From Lewinellaceae bacterium (GTDB lineage: Bacteria; Bacteroidota; Bacteroidia; Chitinophagales; Saprospiraceae), in the NCBI GenBank assembly GCA_020636375.1, contig JACJXZ010000008.1, positions 186,001 through 250,000 of the forward strand: DNA of 64,000 nt, in the 5' to 3' direction. Positions 35,812-44,449 of this stretch are shown here, piece by piece. The number at the start of each line of letters is the position of its first letter. Position 1 is the first letter of the stretch. The translations under genes and the position numbers were made by a program. Below the pieces are notes generated by a model that was not told the DNA's origin, made no database searches, and saw only the letters and a program-made list of their open reading frames with translations.

Positions 35812-37455
35812 TTACCCCTCCTTCCCCAGCTTGCTGATCAACTCATTCAGCGCCATCAGCGTATGCGTATTGGCGCACCGCTCCTTTATTTTCAGTAGGG
35901 TCGCTACGTTGATCTCGGCACGGGAGCCCAGCTTTCCCAGGATGTCGAGCAGGGTTTGCTGGATGACCCGCTGCTCCGACTGCTCCAGGCGGGAGACCAG
36001 CAGGGGGGCGGCGGCATCCCCGATGGCTAACAACGCCTCGGCAGAATCGGCCTGCCGGCCGGACGTGTCCAGGCCGTCGATCAGGTTGTTGACGAAGGAA
36101 ACGGCGGTGGGGTGGGCGATCCATTGCGGGTCGAGTTGCTCCAGCGTATGCACCATTTTTGGGCGCAGGGGGGCAGATACCTGGTTGAGTTGGCTCACCA
36201 GAAAAGCCAGAACGGGTTCTTTGTTTTCCGGGATTTTTCCCAGCAGGGCAAGACAGGACTCCTGAATGGCGTCCCCGGGCTGCTTCTCAAATATGCGCAT
36301 CAGGTGCTCCGACAGATCCGGGCGGGCAGCTTCCTTTTGTTTTAAAATGTCGAGGATGGAACCCAGCAGCAACCGGGGCTTGTCCAGTGCCTGCTGGAAC
36401 TCCAGGTTGTACCATGACAGGTTGTTGATGAACCGCATCCGGCTGGAGCGGAAGTCCTCGACAGTACTCTTGGTAAACACGTGCTGTAGCCGCTCAAAAG
36501 CGGTTTTCAGGTCCTCTTCGTTCAACTCGCCCTGCTTGGTCACTACCCCTTCGTAGAATTCACTCGCCGCGTCCGATTCGCAGCCGGCCAAAATGTTTAT
36601 AGCCCCGTTGCGGATTTCTTCGCTCTCATCGGCCAAACACCCGAAAAGCGGCGGCAGGGCGGAGTCGTCTATGGCTGTAGAATGAGATAAGGCCTTTAAC
36701 GCCTTGCTCCGGAGCTTGGTTTCTTCCTTTTCCAGCAACGGCAGGATAAAGGGCGTGTTGGGGGTGGCCCAATCGCTGTGGGCACAGATGGCATCGGCTG
36801 CGGCCTCCAGCATTTGGGCGGAGCTGGATTGCTTAAGGGTCGTCTCGATGATGGCAGGCAGCGCTTCCGTCGGCGGTTCCATTTTATTCAGGCACCGCAG
36901 GGCGTTCGACCTGAAAAAATCATCACGGCCGGAATCCGGCCTGAGGGCATCCAGCAAAAAGGGAACCGCCGGAGCGCCAATGGCCGACAAAATGTCGATG
37001 GCTTTGCTGCCGATCGGATAACCTTTGTTCAGCTTTTCCAGAATAAAAGGGATTTGCCCGATCACCTGCTCGTGCTGCTGCCAGCCGGCGTCGATGCACT
37101 CCAGGGTTTGCAGCGCCAGCTGCCTCTCCTGGGCTTTCTCTCCGAACAGCTTGGGGACCAGAGTACCAACCGCCTCCTCCGCTTCCGGCCCCAGCGCCTG
37201 AAGCCGCCGCATCGCTTCCATCCGCTTTTCCTCCTGCTCCCTGGCATTCTTGCCGACGTAGTTTAGCCGGGAGATCAGGAAACCGATGTCGTTCAGCAGT
37301 TCTTCAAATATATTATCGACCTCGCCGGGGTTGAAACCGGGTTCGGGTTCATTTTTGGAGGAAGTACCCTCCGATGCCGGAAATTCGGGAGAAGGAACGC
37401 TTTTATCAGGCGCTTCGCCCTGAAAAAGGCGGGTTATCTTTTTGAGAATACGCAT
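35812..37455 (-). CDS. HEAT-repeat protein
   Basis: The 547-residue protein has an N-terminal acidic, Pro-rich linker (about 10-45) followed by helical pairs typical of HEAT/armadillo repeats: GPEAEEAVGTLVPKLFGE, GAPAVPFLLDALRP, ALPPLFGCLADESEEIRNGA and GDAAAPLLVSRLEQSEQRVI. No catalytic domain, signal peptide or membrane segment. Such proteins are binding scaffolds; partner unknown. It lies at the left border of the GC-rich core region, beside the tRNA, and is transcribed toward it. Confidence 0.75.
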   Translation of the reverse strand: MRILKKITRLFQGEAPDKSVPSPEFPASEGTSSKNEPEPGFNPGEVDNIFEELLNDIGFLISRLNYVGKNAREQEEKRMEAMRRLQALGPEAEEAVGTLVPKLFGEKAQERQLALQTLECIDAGWQQHEQVIGQIPFILEKLNKGYPIGSKAIDILSAIGAPAVPFLLDALRPDSGRDDFFRSNALRCLNKMEPPTEALPAIIETTLKQSSSAQMLEAAADAICAHSDWATPNTPFILPLLEKEETKLRSKALKALSHSTAIDDSALPPLFGCLADESEEIRNGAINILAGCESDAASEFYEGVVTKQGELNEEDLKTAFERLQHVFTKSTVEDFRSSRMRFINNLSWYNLEFQQALDKPRLLLGSILDILKQKEAARPDLSEHLMRIFEKQPGDAIQESCLALLGKIPENKEPVLAFLVSQLNQVSAPLRPKMVHTLEQLDPQWIAHPTAVSFVNNLIDGLDTSGRQADSAEALLAIGDAAAPLLVSRLEQSEQRVIQQTLLDILGKLGSRAEINVATLLKIKERCANTHTLMALNELISKLGKEG

Positions 37456-37481
37456 GGTTTAGGTGGTTTTCAGTCTGTATT

Positions 37482-37585
37482 ATACTCCACTGCAATGGGT
37501 TTTGTGCATTTGTGCGCGGATTTCCCCTTTAGGGGATTTAAGGGGCGGGGCGAGCTAATGCACAAAACCTATTGCAACCAAGTAT
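37482..37585. repeat. Inverted-repeat element, 29-bp arms
   Basis: Arms at 37482-37510 and 37557-37585 pair over TGCAATgGGTTTTGTGCATT-type sequence with about five mismatches; the centre contains CCCCTTTAGGGG. It could be a small non-autonomous element or a strong RNA hairpin upstream of the HEAT gene. Confidence 0.65.
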
Positions 37586-37594
37586 AAGAGGGCA

Positions 37595-37750
37595 CTCCGG
37601 AAACTCGCCCAAAGGAGTGGATGACTGATGGGGTGAATGAGTGGATAAAATCAAGATGTGTTTCATCTTAAAAATCAAACTTCATCATATAATTAGGTCT
37701 ATTCACTCATTCGCTAATTCAGTCCCTCACTCATTTTTCGGGGTTTCCGG
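37595..37750. repeat. MITE-like element, copy A
   Basis: Begins CTCCGGAAA and ends TTTCCGG, with an internal AT-rich palindromic part (GAATGAGTGGATAAAATC, ATTCACTCATTCGCTAA). Copy B at 48413-48570 has the same ends and interior. The ends are inverted repeats of each other, as in a MITE. Confidence 0.65.
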
Positions 37751-37868
37751 GCAGACTCATTTATGAAAATCTCCCGCCGGCGGGCAGGGGTGGGCACCAA
37801 ATAAAATTTCCCGATTTAGGACTCCGGGGCTCCGGGCCCGACTTCCCAAAGTGCCCTCACCCGGCCCA

Positions 37869-39503
37869 TCACCCGCCCTGCTCTGCTTCCGGGAGCGGCA
37901 GGGTAACGTAAAAAGAACTACCCGCGCCCAGCCGGCTTTCGAAGCGGATCGTGCCGTTCATCAGGTCGACATAGCGTTTGACGATGTTGAGGCCCAGGCC
38001 GGTGCCCTGGATGTTTTCCACGTTATGGGCCCGGAAAAACCGGGTGAACAGGTGCTGCTGTTCCTCTTCCGGGATGCCGATGCCCTGGTCGATGATGGTG
38101 ATGTGCAGGGTGTTGCCGGCCACTTCCATCCGGCAGGTGATCTTTTTGCCTTCCCCGGAGTATTTAATGGCGTTGGACAGTAAATTAAACAGGATGTTCT
38201 TGAGCATTTTTTTGTCGAGGAACAGCTCCGCGCCCTTCATTTCCCCCTCCTTCTCGATGTGCTGGCCGGGCCGGAGCAGGCCCTGCATCTCGCCGGTGGC
38301 CTCCTTGTAGAACTGCTCCAGGCTGAACCAGGAAGGCTCGGCTTCGAAGCGGCCCTCTTCCAGGCGGCTGAGGGAGAGGAAGTCGTTGAGGATGCCGGTC
38401 AGGTTGGCTACCGAGGACTTGATGCGGGTGGTGTGCCGCAGGCGTTTCCTCTGGTGTTCTTCGGAGGGGTAAGCCTCGATCAGGTCGGCGGAAGACAGGA
38501 TGGTGCTGAGCGGGGTGCGGAACTCGTGGGACGCCATGGACACGAAGCGCGATTTGAGGTTGCTCAGTTCTTTTTCCTTTTCGAGGGACCGCCGCAGGCG
38601 GGATTCGTTTTTCCGGATCTCTTCTTCGGCGGCCTTTCGCTCCTTGACCTCGTGCTGGAGTTTTTTGTTGATGTCCAGCAGTTGGTTGACGGCCTCGGCC
38701 AGTTCGTCGGTACGGGCCTCCACCCGCTTTTCCAGTTCGGCGTTGAGGCGGATGATGCGGTCCTCGGCCTGGCGCTGGGCGGTGATGTCGATGCCGGAGC
38801 TGATCGTTCCGGTAACGGCGCCTTGTTCGTCGTATAAGGGCGAGTTGTGCCAGGCGATGAGGCGGCGTTCTCCCTCTGTTGTGAGGATGTCGTTCTCATA
38901 ATAGTCGATCTGCCGCCCGCCCAGCAGCGCCTGGAAGACGGATTTGATCTCCCGGCGGTTCTCCTCGGGGATAGCCAGGCCAAACCAGTCTTTGCCAACC
39001 GCTTCCTCTTCGGTTATGCCCAGCACGCGGCAGCCTTTGTCGTTGAGCAACCGGACCTTGCCCTCCCGGTCCACGACCACGATAATGGTATTGGCAATGT
39101 CGAGGTACCGCTGAGCCCTTTCTTTTTCTTTGCGGAGGTCTTCTTCTATGCTTTTCCGGTGGCTGAGGTCATGGACGATGCCGGTGAATATGCGGCGGCC
39201 CTGCAGTTTGACTTCGGAGATGCTGAGCCGGATGGGGAAGGTGGTGCCGTCTTTTTTCCGGCCTTCGACTTCCCGGCCGATGCCAATGATCCGTGCCTTT
39301 CCGCTTTCCAGGTACCGGCGGATGTAGCCGTCGTGGTGTTCGCTGTGGGGAGAGGGCATGAGCAGGCTCACGTTATTGCCCGTGAGTTCGCCGATCTCAT
39401 AGCCAAACAGCCGGGCGGCGGCGGAATTGGCCAGTTCGATGATCCCGTTTTCACCAATAGCAATGATGCCATCCGTCGCCGTTTCGATGATGGCATTGAG
39501 CAT
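37869..39503 (-). CDS. Cytosolic PAS-PAS sensor histidine kinase (FixL-like arrangement)
   Basis: From the ATG at 39503 the protein has 544 residues; the frame is open to 39650 but the extra N-terminus is unlike a kinase, and a GTG at 39549 is another option. PAS 1 (about 1-120) contains ATDGIIAIGENGIIELANSA and FGYEIGELTGNNVSLLMPSP; PAS 2 (about 135-250) contains NTIIVVVDREGKVRLLNDKG. A coiled coil leads to the HisKA helix with H326 in MASHEFRTPL. The ATPase domain shows NLLSNAIKYSGEG, DQGIGIP and TGLGLNIVKRY. No membrane segment, so it senses an internal signal; haem binding is possible but the key His cannot be assigned. Divergent from the UspA fusion gene. Confidence 0.88.
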   Translation of the reverse strand: MLNAIIETATDGIIAIGENGIIELANSAAARLFGYEIGELTGNNVSLLMPSPHSEHHDGYIRRYLESGKARIIGIGREVEGRKKDGTTFPIRLSISEVKLQGRRIFTGIVHDLSHRKSIEEDLRKEKERAQRYLDIANTIIVVVDREGKVRLLNDKGCRVLGITEEEAVGKDWFGLAIPEENRREIKSVFQALLGGRQIDYYENDILTTEGERRLIAWHNSPLYDEQGAVTGTISSGIDITAQRQAEDRIIRLNAELEKRVEARTDELAEAVNQLLDINKKLQHEVKERKAAEEEIRKNESRLRRSLEKEKELSNLKSRFVSMASHEFRTPLSTILSSADLIEAYPSEEHQRKRLRHTTRIKSSVANLTGILNDFLSLSRLEEGRFEAEPSWFSLEQFYKEATGEMQGLLRPGQHIEKEGEMKGAELFLDKKMLKNILFNLLSNAIKYSGEGKKITCRMEVAGNTLHITIIDQGIGIPEEEQQHLFTRFFRAHNVENIQGTGLGLNIVKRYVDLMNGTIRFESRLGAGSSFYVTLPLPEAEQGG

Positions 39504-40081
39504 TAACGCATCTTCCGATAGATGATTATGGCTGCTAAGTTTGTTCACAAAGTACTTCGTCTGGCCTGTTCGTTGATGAAAAGGCAAAATAGCAAGATCA
39601 GGCGCGGCGGGGAAATGACATAAGTCATGGGCAGGGGTGACAAAAGTCATTCCTCTGCTCGTCTATTAGAACGATTTTGCCCATTAATTTAGGCTCAGAG
39701 CATGTTTGGAGGTAATCATTTTGGCTGCAAAACCCAGCTTTTGGAACCCTGCCTGCTCGGCCGCGTGGCCTCGCGGGCAGGCAGGCTCACTTTGCCATTT
39801 TTCCGCCCCGTAGCGCTGCTATGGGGCGGAAAAATGCCTTCGTGAGAACCCAAAATCTGGATTTTTCGCTTCAAAAGCACCACCTCCAAACATGCTCTTA
39901 AAATGCGATTATGGCTCCGGGAGGCTGTCGCCTGGAGCCGGAAAGAAAGGCACAAGAAGGTTCGCCCGGCAACGGCGGGCCTTTTCGCGTGAGTTGCGTA
40001 TCGTTCACCGTCAATATGTAAGGTATGTTAGTTAGCCGGATCGGTAAGGAGGAGAGAGACGACAAAAACACAGGAAAGGGA
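39504..40081. other. Divergent spacer with palindromic element
   Basis: Apart from the possible N-terminal extensions of the two flanking genes, it contains a 200-bp inverted-repeat element at 39697-39898 (see that entry). No other gene is visible. Confidence 0.5.
39697..39898. repeat. Palindromic element with 17-bp terminal inverted repeats
   Basis: AGAGCATGTTTGGAGGT at 39697-39713 and its exact complement at 39882-39898 bound a 202-bp unit whose inside is also partly self-complementary (CAAAACCCAGCTTTTGG; TTTTTCCGCCCC/GGGGCGGAAAAA). A short relative occurs at 58892-58942. Confidence 0.75.
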
Positions 40082-41233
40082 ATGTCTGAAGAAAAAAGAT
40101 GGAATGGAAAGCCGCGCATTGAGTTGTTGGGCATTGGCTCGCTGAAACACCGGCAGCTTAAAGCTAACCTTTTCCAGGCCTTGAGCGACCTGTCCCTGAA
40201 TGTCCCGGTACGGGAAGTCACCGACATCGACGAACTGATGCGGTACGAAGTGGCCGGCATACCGGCCCTGGCCGTCAACGGGCAGGTGCTCTTTCAGCAG
40301 GTGGTGCCCAGCGTGGAAGACCTGAGCATCGTGCTGAAGGTGTTGCTGAGCGGCAGCGTGAACCAAAAAGAAGAAATGCTTCGCCAGGCGGCTATGACTG
40401 GCCTTAACCAAAAGGGGAATGTGATGAAAAATATACTGGTGCCAACGGATTTTTCCAGAAACGCCGAGAACGCCCTCCTCTATGCAGCCGAGATCGCCAA
40501 CAAATTCGGAAGCCGGATAACGCTGCTCCACACCTTTAAAGTATACAGCTCCGCCGGCATGTTTGTCTCGGTGGAATCTTATATGGAAAAAGACGCCGCC
40601 GAACACATGCTGGCTGCGGCCGAACGGGTAGAACCCATGCTGTCCGGCGGCGCGACATTAGAGAGCAAGATCGTCCGGGGCGACGCCGTGCCCGTCATCG
40701 CCGACCTCGCGGAAAAGGGCGATTACAGCCTCATCATCATGGGCACCCAGGGCGCCTCCGGGCTCAAAGAGATCTTTACCGGCAGCACCGCCAACGGCGT
40801 GATGAAAAACACCCGCACGCCCGTCCTGGCCATCCCCAACGGCTACCGCTACCAGCCCATCAAAACCATCGTTTTTGCCGTGGACGAAGAGGGGATCAGC
40901 CACCCCGGCATCACCTCCGTCCTCGTGAAGATCGCCCGGGCGTTCGAGGCCAAGATCCATGTTTTCCACCAGGACCTCGGCAGCCGGGACGACGGCATCG
41001 ACCCCACCGTCGACATCTTCCTCGACGGCACCGACCACTCCTTCCACTACGAACTGGACGAACAGAACATCAACGAGAGCATCAACAGCTTCGTCCGCGA
41101 CTACCAGGCCAACCTGCTCTGCATGGTGCGCCGCCGGCGGGGCTTCCTGGAGGAGGCCTTCCACGTCAGCGCCACCACCCGGGAGGTGTTCGACAGCCCG
41201 GCGCCGTTGCTGATCCTGCAGGATGAGGGGTAG
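40082..41233 (+). CDS. Thioredoxin-like/tandem universal stress (UspA) fusion protein
   Basis: I chose the ATG at 40082 (MSEEKRWNGK); the frame is open back to 40025. The 383-residue product has an N-terminal thioredoxin-fold domain of the small-disulfide type (IELLGIGSLKHRQLKANLFQ ... VAGIPALAVNGQVLFQ) in which the usual CxxC is missing (GSLKH), followed by two UspA domains. The first has the ATP-loop pattern IIMGTQGASGLKEIFTGSTA; the second is degenerate and lacks it. Stress or redox signalling is a fair guess. It is divergent from the PAS kinase. Confidence 0.82.
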   Translation: MSEEKRWNGKPRIELLGIGSLKHRQLKANLFQALSDLSLNVPVREVTDIDELMRYEVAGIPALAVNGQVLFQQVVPSVEDLSIVLKVLLSGSVNQKEEMLRQAAMTGLNQKGNVMKNILVPTDFSRNAENALLYAAEIANKFGSRITLLHTFKVYSSAGMFVSVESYMEKDAAEHMLAAAERVEPMLSGGATLESKIVRGDAVPVIADLAEKGDYSLIIMGTQGASGLKEIFTGSTANGVMKNTRTPVLAIPNGYRYQPIKTIVFAVDEEGISHPGITSVLVKIARAFEAKIHVFHQDLGSRDDGIDPTVDIFLDGTDHSFHYELDEQNINESINSFVRDYQANLLCMVRRRRGFLEEAFHVSATTREVFDSPAPLLILQDEG

Positions 41234-41280
41234 GGTTACAGGATGGCTATATTGTTGGCGGAGAGGGGCTGGGGGAAGTA

Positions 41281-41378
41281 TTGTTCGCGAAAAGGATGTA
41301 AAATTAAGCGATTTCGCGAGCAATAGTTTTTTATTGCCCGCGAAAAGTGTTATTTTAATGCAGATTTCGCGAGCAATA
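41281..41378. promoter_or_regulatory. Four-copy operator-like repeat upstream of ATPase remnant
   Basis: ATTTCGCGAGCAATA occurs at 41311-41325 and 41364-41378; the inverse TATTGCCCGCGAAAA lies at 41332-41346 and a partial TTGTTCGCGAAAA at 41281-41293. Sites two and three form a palindrome around a T-run. The last copy ends 10 bases before the ATG of the ATPase gene. Confidence 0.6.
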
Positions 41379-41388
41379 AACAGTACAC

Positions 41389-42029
41389 ATGACAAACACT
41401 CCCTTAATTGGCAGGATTGAGGAACGAAAAATACTGGAAAAGGCACTGCAATCTCCGAAAGCGGAAATGGTTTCTGTAATAGGCAGGCGAAGGGTGGGGA
41501 AGACCTTTTTGGTAAAATCAGCCTATGAGGGGCGGATTGACTTTGAAATTACCGGGATTCAGAATGCTACCCGCCAGGAGCAACTTCGAAATTTCATGAT
41601 CCAGCTTTCCGGTTTTTCGAAAGGCAGTTTTCCGCAAACCCAGCCTAAAGATTTGAAAGCATCTGCCTCAAACACCTTCCGCAAATTAAAAAAGCACTGG
41701 GCATTTCCGGAGTTTATTCAACGGCCTCTGCCTTTTACAAAAAAGGAAACGAGGAGGAAGAAGGCCTGCAAATCGACCTTCTGATCGACCGCAAGGACCA
41801 CGTGATCAACCTGTGCGAAATGAAATTTTATGGGGCCGAAGTCGCTATGACCAGGGCCATGGCGATGGAGTTGCGCAATAAAATAGCCCGCTTTAAGGAG
41901 TTGACGAAAACACGGAAACAGGTCTTTTTGACCTTCATCACTACTTTCGGGCTGAAACAGAATCAGCATAGCCTGGGGCTGGTTGATATTGCTTTAACTA
42001 TGGAGGGGTTGTTTGAGGGGGGGAGTTAG
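41389..42029 (+). pseudogene. Archaeal-type AAA ATPase with DUF234 nuclease tail, internally deleted
   Basis: The frame 41389-41784 begins like the ATPase family found widely in Bacteroidota: PLIGRIEERKILEKALQS and Walker A VIGRRRVGKTFLV. It is cut after about 95 residues of homology. The C-terminal end reappears in another frame: LQIDLLIDRKDHVINLCEMK (Asp, Glu-x-Lys of a PD-(D/E)xK fold) and QVFLTFITTFGLKQNQ to the stop at 42029. The Walker B, sensor and winged-helix parts, roughly 250 residues, are missing. The gene is a deletion relic; the promoter-proximal repeats survive. Confidence 0.8.
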
Positions 42030-42048
42030 GGACTTCTTTCCGGAAGCA

Positions 42049-43029
42049 CTAATGCGTCTGGTCAAAATCCTCGGCAATCCTCAGCAACAAATTGATGTCC
42101 TCAAAAAACTCCCGCACCAGTTCAAAGCTCAGGTTGGACCGGAAGAGGTAGGGCTCCAGGATATCCTTCTCCTCGCTGACGGCAGCGTAAATCTCCCGGT
42201 CGATAAAGGACATGAAGAGGTCTTTGCCGGTGGCGGCGCAGTACCGGACGATGGCCTCCTGCATGGGTTCGGAGAGGATGCCCTCCACGTGGGTGTCCTC
42301 GGTGGCGTAGGTGAGGAACAGCTCTTTAAATTTTTCGTTGTTGACCTCCTTGTCCTGGTTCTTGCCCTTTTCCCAGGTGAAGTTCTTGATCGCTTTGGTG
42401 TGGTACTGCCGCAGGCGGCGGGGCCAGATGATGACCCGGCCGGTAGCTTCCTCGGGGAAAGTGGCGTGCATGAACACGCCTTTGAAGACCTCGTCCAGCC
42501 GGTTGGCTACCGGCGAGAGCTCTTTGACCCGGAGCTCGCACAGCTCGAAGTCCATCTCCCCGATGCGGCCGGAGATATAGTCCTCGCCGGCATAGAAGGG
42601 GGCTTTGGTGGCAAAGATCTGGCTTTTGAAAAAGCGGCCCTTGTCGATGGCCTTTTTGGGGTCGTACTTCAGCGGGTGGTCGGGGTCGAAGTTCATGCCG
42701 TCGTCGATGAAGTCGAGGATGAGGCTGACCACATGGGGCTTGAACGTCAGCCGGAAACGCTGGATGCGGTAGATGATGTAAAAAATGAATGCGCCCAGCG
42801 GGATGGCCAGCAGCAGGGTCAGGGCAAGGATATTGATGTAGAACTCGAACAGCACCACCCCCGCCATCAGGATGGCGGAGAAGAACAGCAGGCGCAGCAG
42901 GCCAATGCGGTGGCGCTCCATCCGCAGCAGCTCCGGGTGGATGGTGTGGTTGTAGTAGATCCGGAAATGTTCCAGCCGCTTGACCTTGGAGGCGTCGCTG
43001 CCGCCCTGGGGCGCCGGTTTTTCTGTCAT
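42049..43029 (-). CDS. DUF3137 membrane protein
   Basis: The 326-residue protein has two adjacent membrane helices near the N-terminus (LLRLLFFSAILMAGVVLFEF and ILALTLLLAIPLGAFIFYII) and a cytosolic C-terminal domain with DYISGRIGEMDFELCELRV and EDTHVEGILSEPMQEAIV, the DUF3137 pattern (related to Galanin-like/LemA-neighbour proteins). Function unknown. It is convergent with the ATPase relic and divergent from bamD. Confidence 0.75.
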   Translation of the reverse strand: MTEKPAPQGGSDASKVKRLEHFRIYYNHTIHPELLRMERHRIGLLRLLFFSAILMAGVVLFEFYINILALTLLLAIPLGAFIFYIIYRIQRFRLTFKPHVVSLILDFIDDGMNFDPDHPLKYDPKKAIDKGRFFKSQIFATKAPFYAGEDYISGRIGEMDFELCELRVKELSPVANRLDEVFKGVFMHATFPEEATGRVIIWPRRLRQYHTKAIKNFTWEKGKNQDKEVNNEKFKELFLTYATEDTHVEGILSEPMQEAIVRYCAATGKDLFMSFIDREIYAAVSEEKDILEPYLFRSNLSFELVREFFEDINLLLRIAEDFDQTH

Positions 43030-43244
43030 GTTGGGCGCTGTTTACGGTTTTGTGGTTTTGCGGTTTTGCCACCTCGGCCCTTACGCTGGCGAATGGGTGG
43101 GGCGCAAAACCGCAATGCCTTGACACCTCCAAATTTACTCGTTTCCTGTAATTATTTTTCTTCAGCCAACCGTTTTGCCACATTTTTGCACCTTAAAACA
43201 ACTGAACCCGGCAACCATGCGTTTCCTCCTAATGGAAATCGGTG

Positions 43245-43275
43245 TTGTGCGATTGCATAAAAAACCGTAATTTTG
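43245..43275 (+). promoter_or_regulatory. Promoter of the bamD operon
   Basis: TTG at 43245-43247 and TAATTTTG at 43268-43275 match the Bacteroidota -33/-7 boxes with a 20-base spacer; the -7 box is perfect. The bamD ATG is only 7 bases further, so the transcript would be almost leaderless. Confidence 0.6.
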
Positions 43276-43282
43276 CACCCTT

Positions 43283-44122
43283 ATGAAAAAATCCTTAATT
43301 GTAGCCTTAGTCGGGATGAGTTTGCTGATCGGCGCCTGCAAGAGCGAGTTCGAGAAAATCAGGGCCAGCGGAGACGTCGACCGGATCTATACCAAAGCGC
43401 TGGAATACTACGACCAGGAGGAGTACCAGAAAGCCCAGACTTTATTCGAGCTGATCATCAGCAGCTACCGGGGCAAGAAAGAGGCGGAAGACATTTATTA
43501 TAAATACGCCTACACCTACTACCACCTGGAACAGTTCATCCTGGCTTCTTATTATTTCAAGAACTTCTCCAACACCTACGGCGCCAGCAGCCTTCGGGAA
43601 GAGGCGGATTTTATGTCGGCCTATTCGAACTACCAGCTTTCTCCTACTTTCCGCCTGGACCAGACTTATACCGAAGAGGCGATCAACGGGTTCCAGCTCT
43701 TTGTCAACACCTATCCCAACAGCTCGCGGGTAGGGGAGTGCAACCGCCTGATCGACGAGATGCGGAACAAACTGGAAAAGAAAGCCTATGAAAGCGCCAA
43801 GCTGTACTTCGACCTGCGCGAGTACCAGGCGTCCATCCAGACGTTCGATAATGTGCTGAAGGATTTTCCGGACACCAGGAACGCCGAGCAAATCCGTTAC
43901 ATGATCATCCGCTCTGCATACCAGCTGGCGAAAAACAGCTTTGTCGACAAACAGAAAGAACGCTACCAGGACGCCAGGGACCGGGCTTCCGAATTCCTGC
44001 TTCGGTTCCCGGACAGCGGCTATACCAAGGAAGTCAATTCTATTTATAACGAATCAAGAGAATCATTAAATAAATTAGATAATGTCGGATATCAAAACCC
44101 AAGTGCAAGGGCTGGATCCTAA
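43283..44122 (+). CDS. bamD: Outer membrane assembly lipoprotein BamD
   Basis: The 279-residue protein starts with a lipoprotein signal (LLIGACKSEF, lipid Cys at residue 19) and contains TPR-like pairs throughout (YYDQEEYQKAQTLFELIISS, EQFILASYYFKNFSNTYGAS, REYQASIQTFDNVLKDFPDT). BamD is the essential accessory of the BAM beta-barrel insertion complex at the inner face of the outer membrane. Its 3' end overlaps the next gene by 41 bases in another frame. Gene order bamD-omega-coaBC-DUF4835 is usual in Bacteroidota. Confidence 0.92.
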   Translation: MKKSLIVALVGMSLLIGACKSEFEKIRASGDVDRIYTKALEYYDQEEYQKAQTLFELIISSYRGKKEAEDIYYKYAYTYYHLEQFILASYYFKNFSNTYGASSLREEADFMSAYSNYQLSPTFRLDQTYTEEAINGFQLFVNTYPNSSRVGECNRLIDEMRNKLEKKAYESAKLYFDLREYQASIQTFDNVLKDFPDTRNAEQIRYMIIRSAYQLAKNSFVDKQKERYQDARDRASEFLLRFPDSGYTKEVNSIYNESRESLNKLDNVGYQNPSARAGS

Positions 44123-44441
44123 TGTCCGGGCCCGTGACGTTCACGGCCTGGCCCGCAAGACCGGCAACATTTACGAGGTGCTGTCCATCATTACCAAGCG
44201 GTCCAAGCAACTGGCTGTCGACCTCAAGCAGGAGCTGCACCAGAAGCTGGAAGAGTTTGCCGTTTCTTCCGACACCATCGAAGAGGTGAGCGAGAACAAG
44301 GAGCAGATCGAAATCTCGAAATTTTACGAGCGCCTGCCCAACCCGGTGATCATCGCTACGGAAGAGTTCCTGAAGGACGAAGTTTATCACCGGTATAACA
44401 AAAAACGGAGACAGGACGAGGAGGAGGATATCCTGGATTAA
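44082..44441 (+). CDS. rpoZ: RNA polymerase omega/Rpb6-type subunit
   Basis: The 119-residue protein matches the Bacteroidota Rpb6-like omega: ARKTGNIYEVLSIITKRSKQ, an acidic middle, and ISKFYERLPNPVIIATEEFL. Omega helps fold the beta-prime subunit. The ATG at 44082 lies inside the bamD 3' end (41-base overlap); no later Met would keep the conserved block. coaBC starts 8 bases after its stop. Confidence 0.9.
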   Translation: MSDIKTQVQGLDPNVRARDVHGLARKTGNIYEVLSIITKRSKQLAVDLKQELHQKLEEFAVSSDTIEEVSENKEQIEISKFYERLPNPVIIATEEFLKDEVYHRYNKKRRQDEEEDILD

Positions 44442-44449
44442 GCCGTAAT

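Larger units (their letters stand above)
37456..37868. other. Spacer with two palindromic elements
   Basis: No gene. It contains a 104-bp inverted-repeat element (37482-37585) and a 156-bp MITE-like element (37595-37750), described separately, and a short GC-rich tail. Confidence 0.6.

Noticed and set aside
42013..43260. Plus-strand frame of 415 codons opposite the DUF3137 gene
   Set aside because: Shadow with biased composition; the minus strand has two membrane helices and the DUF3137 pattern.
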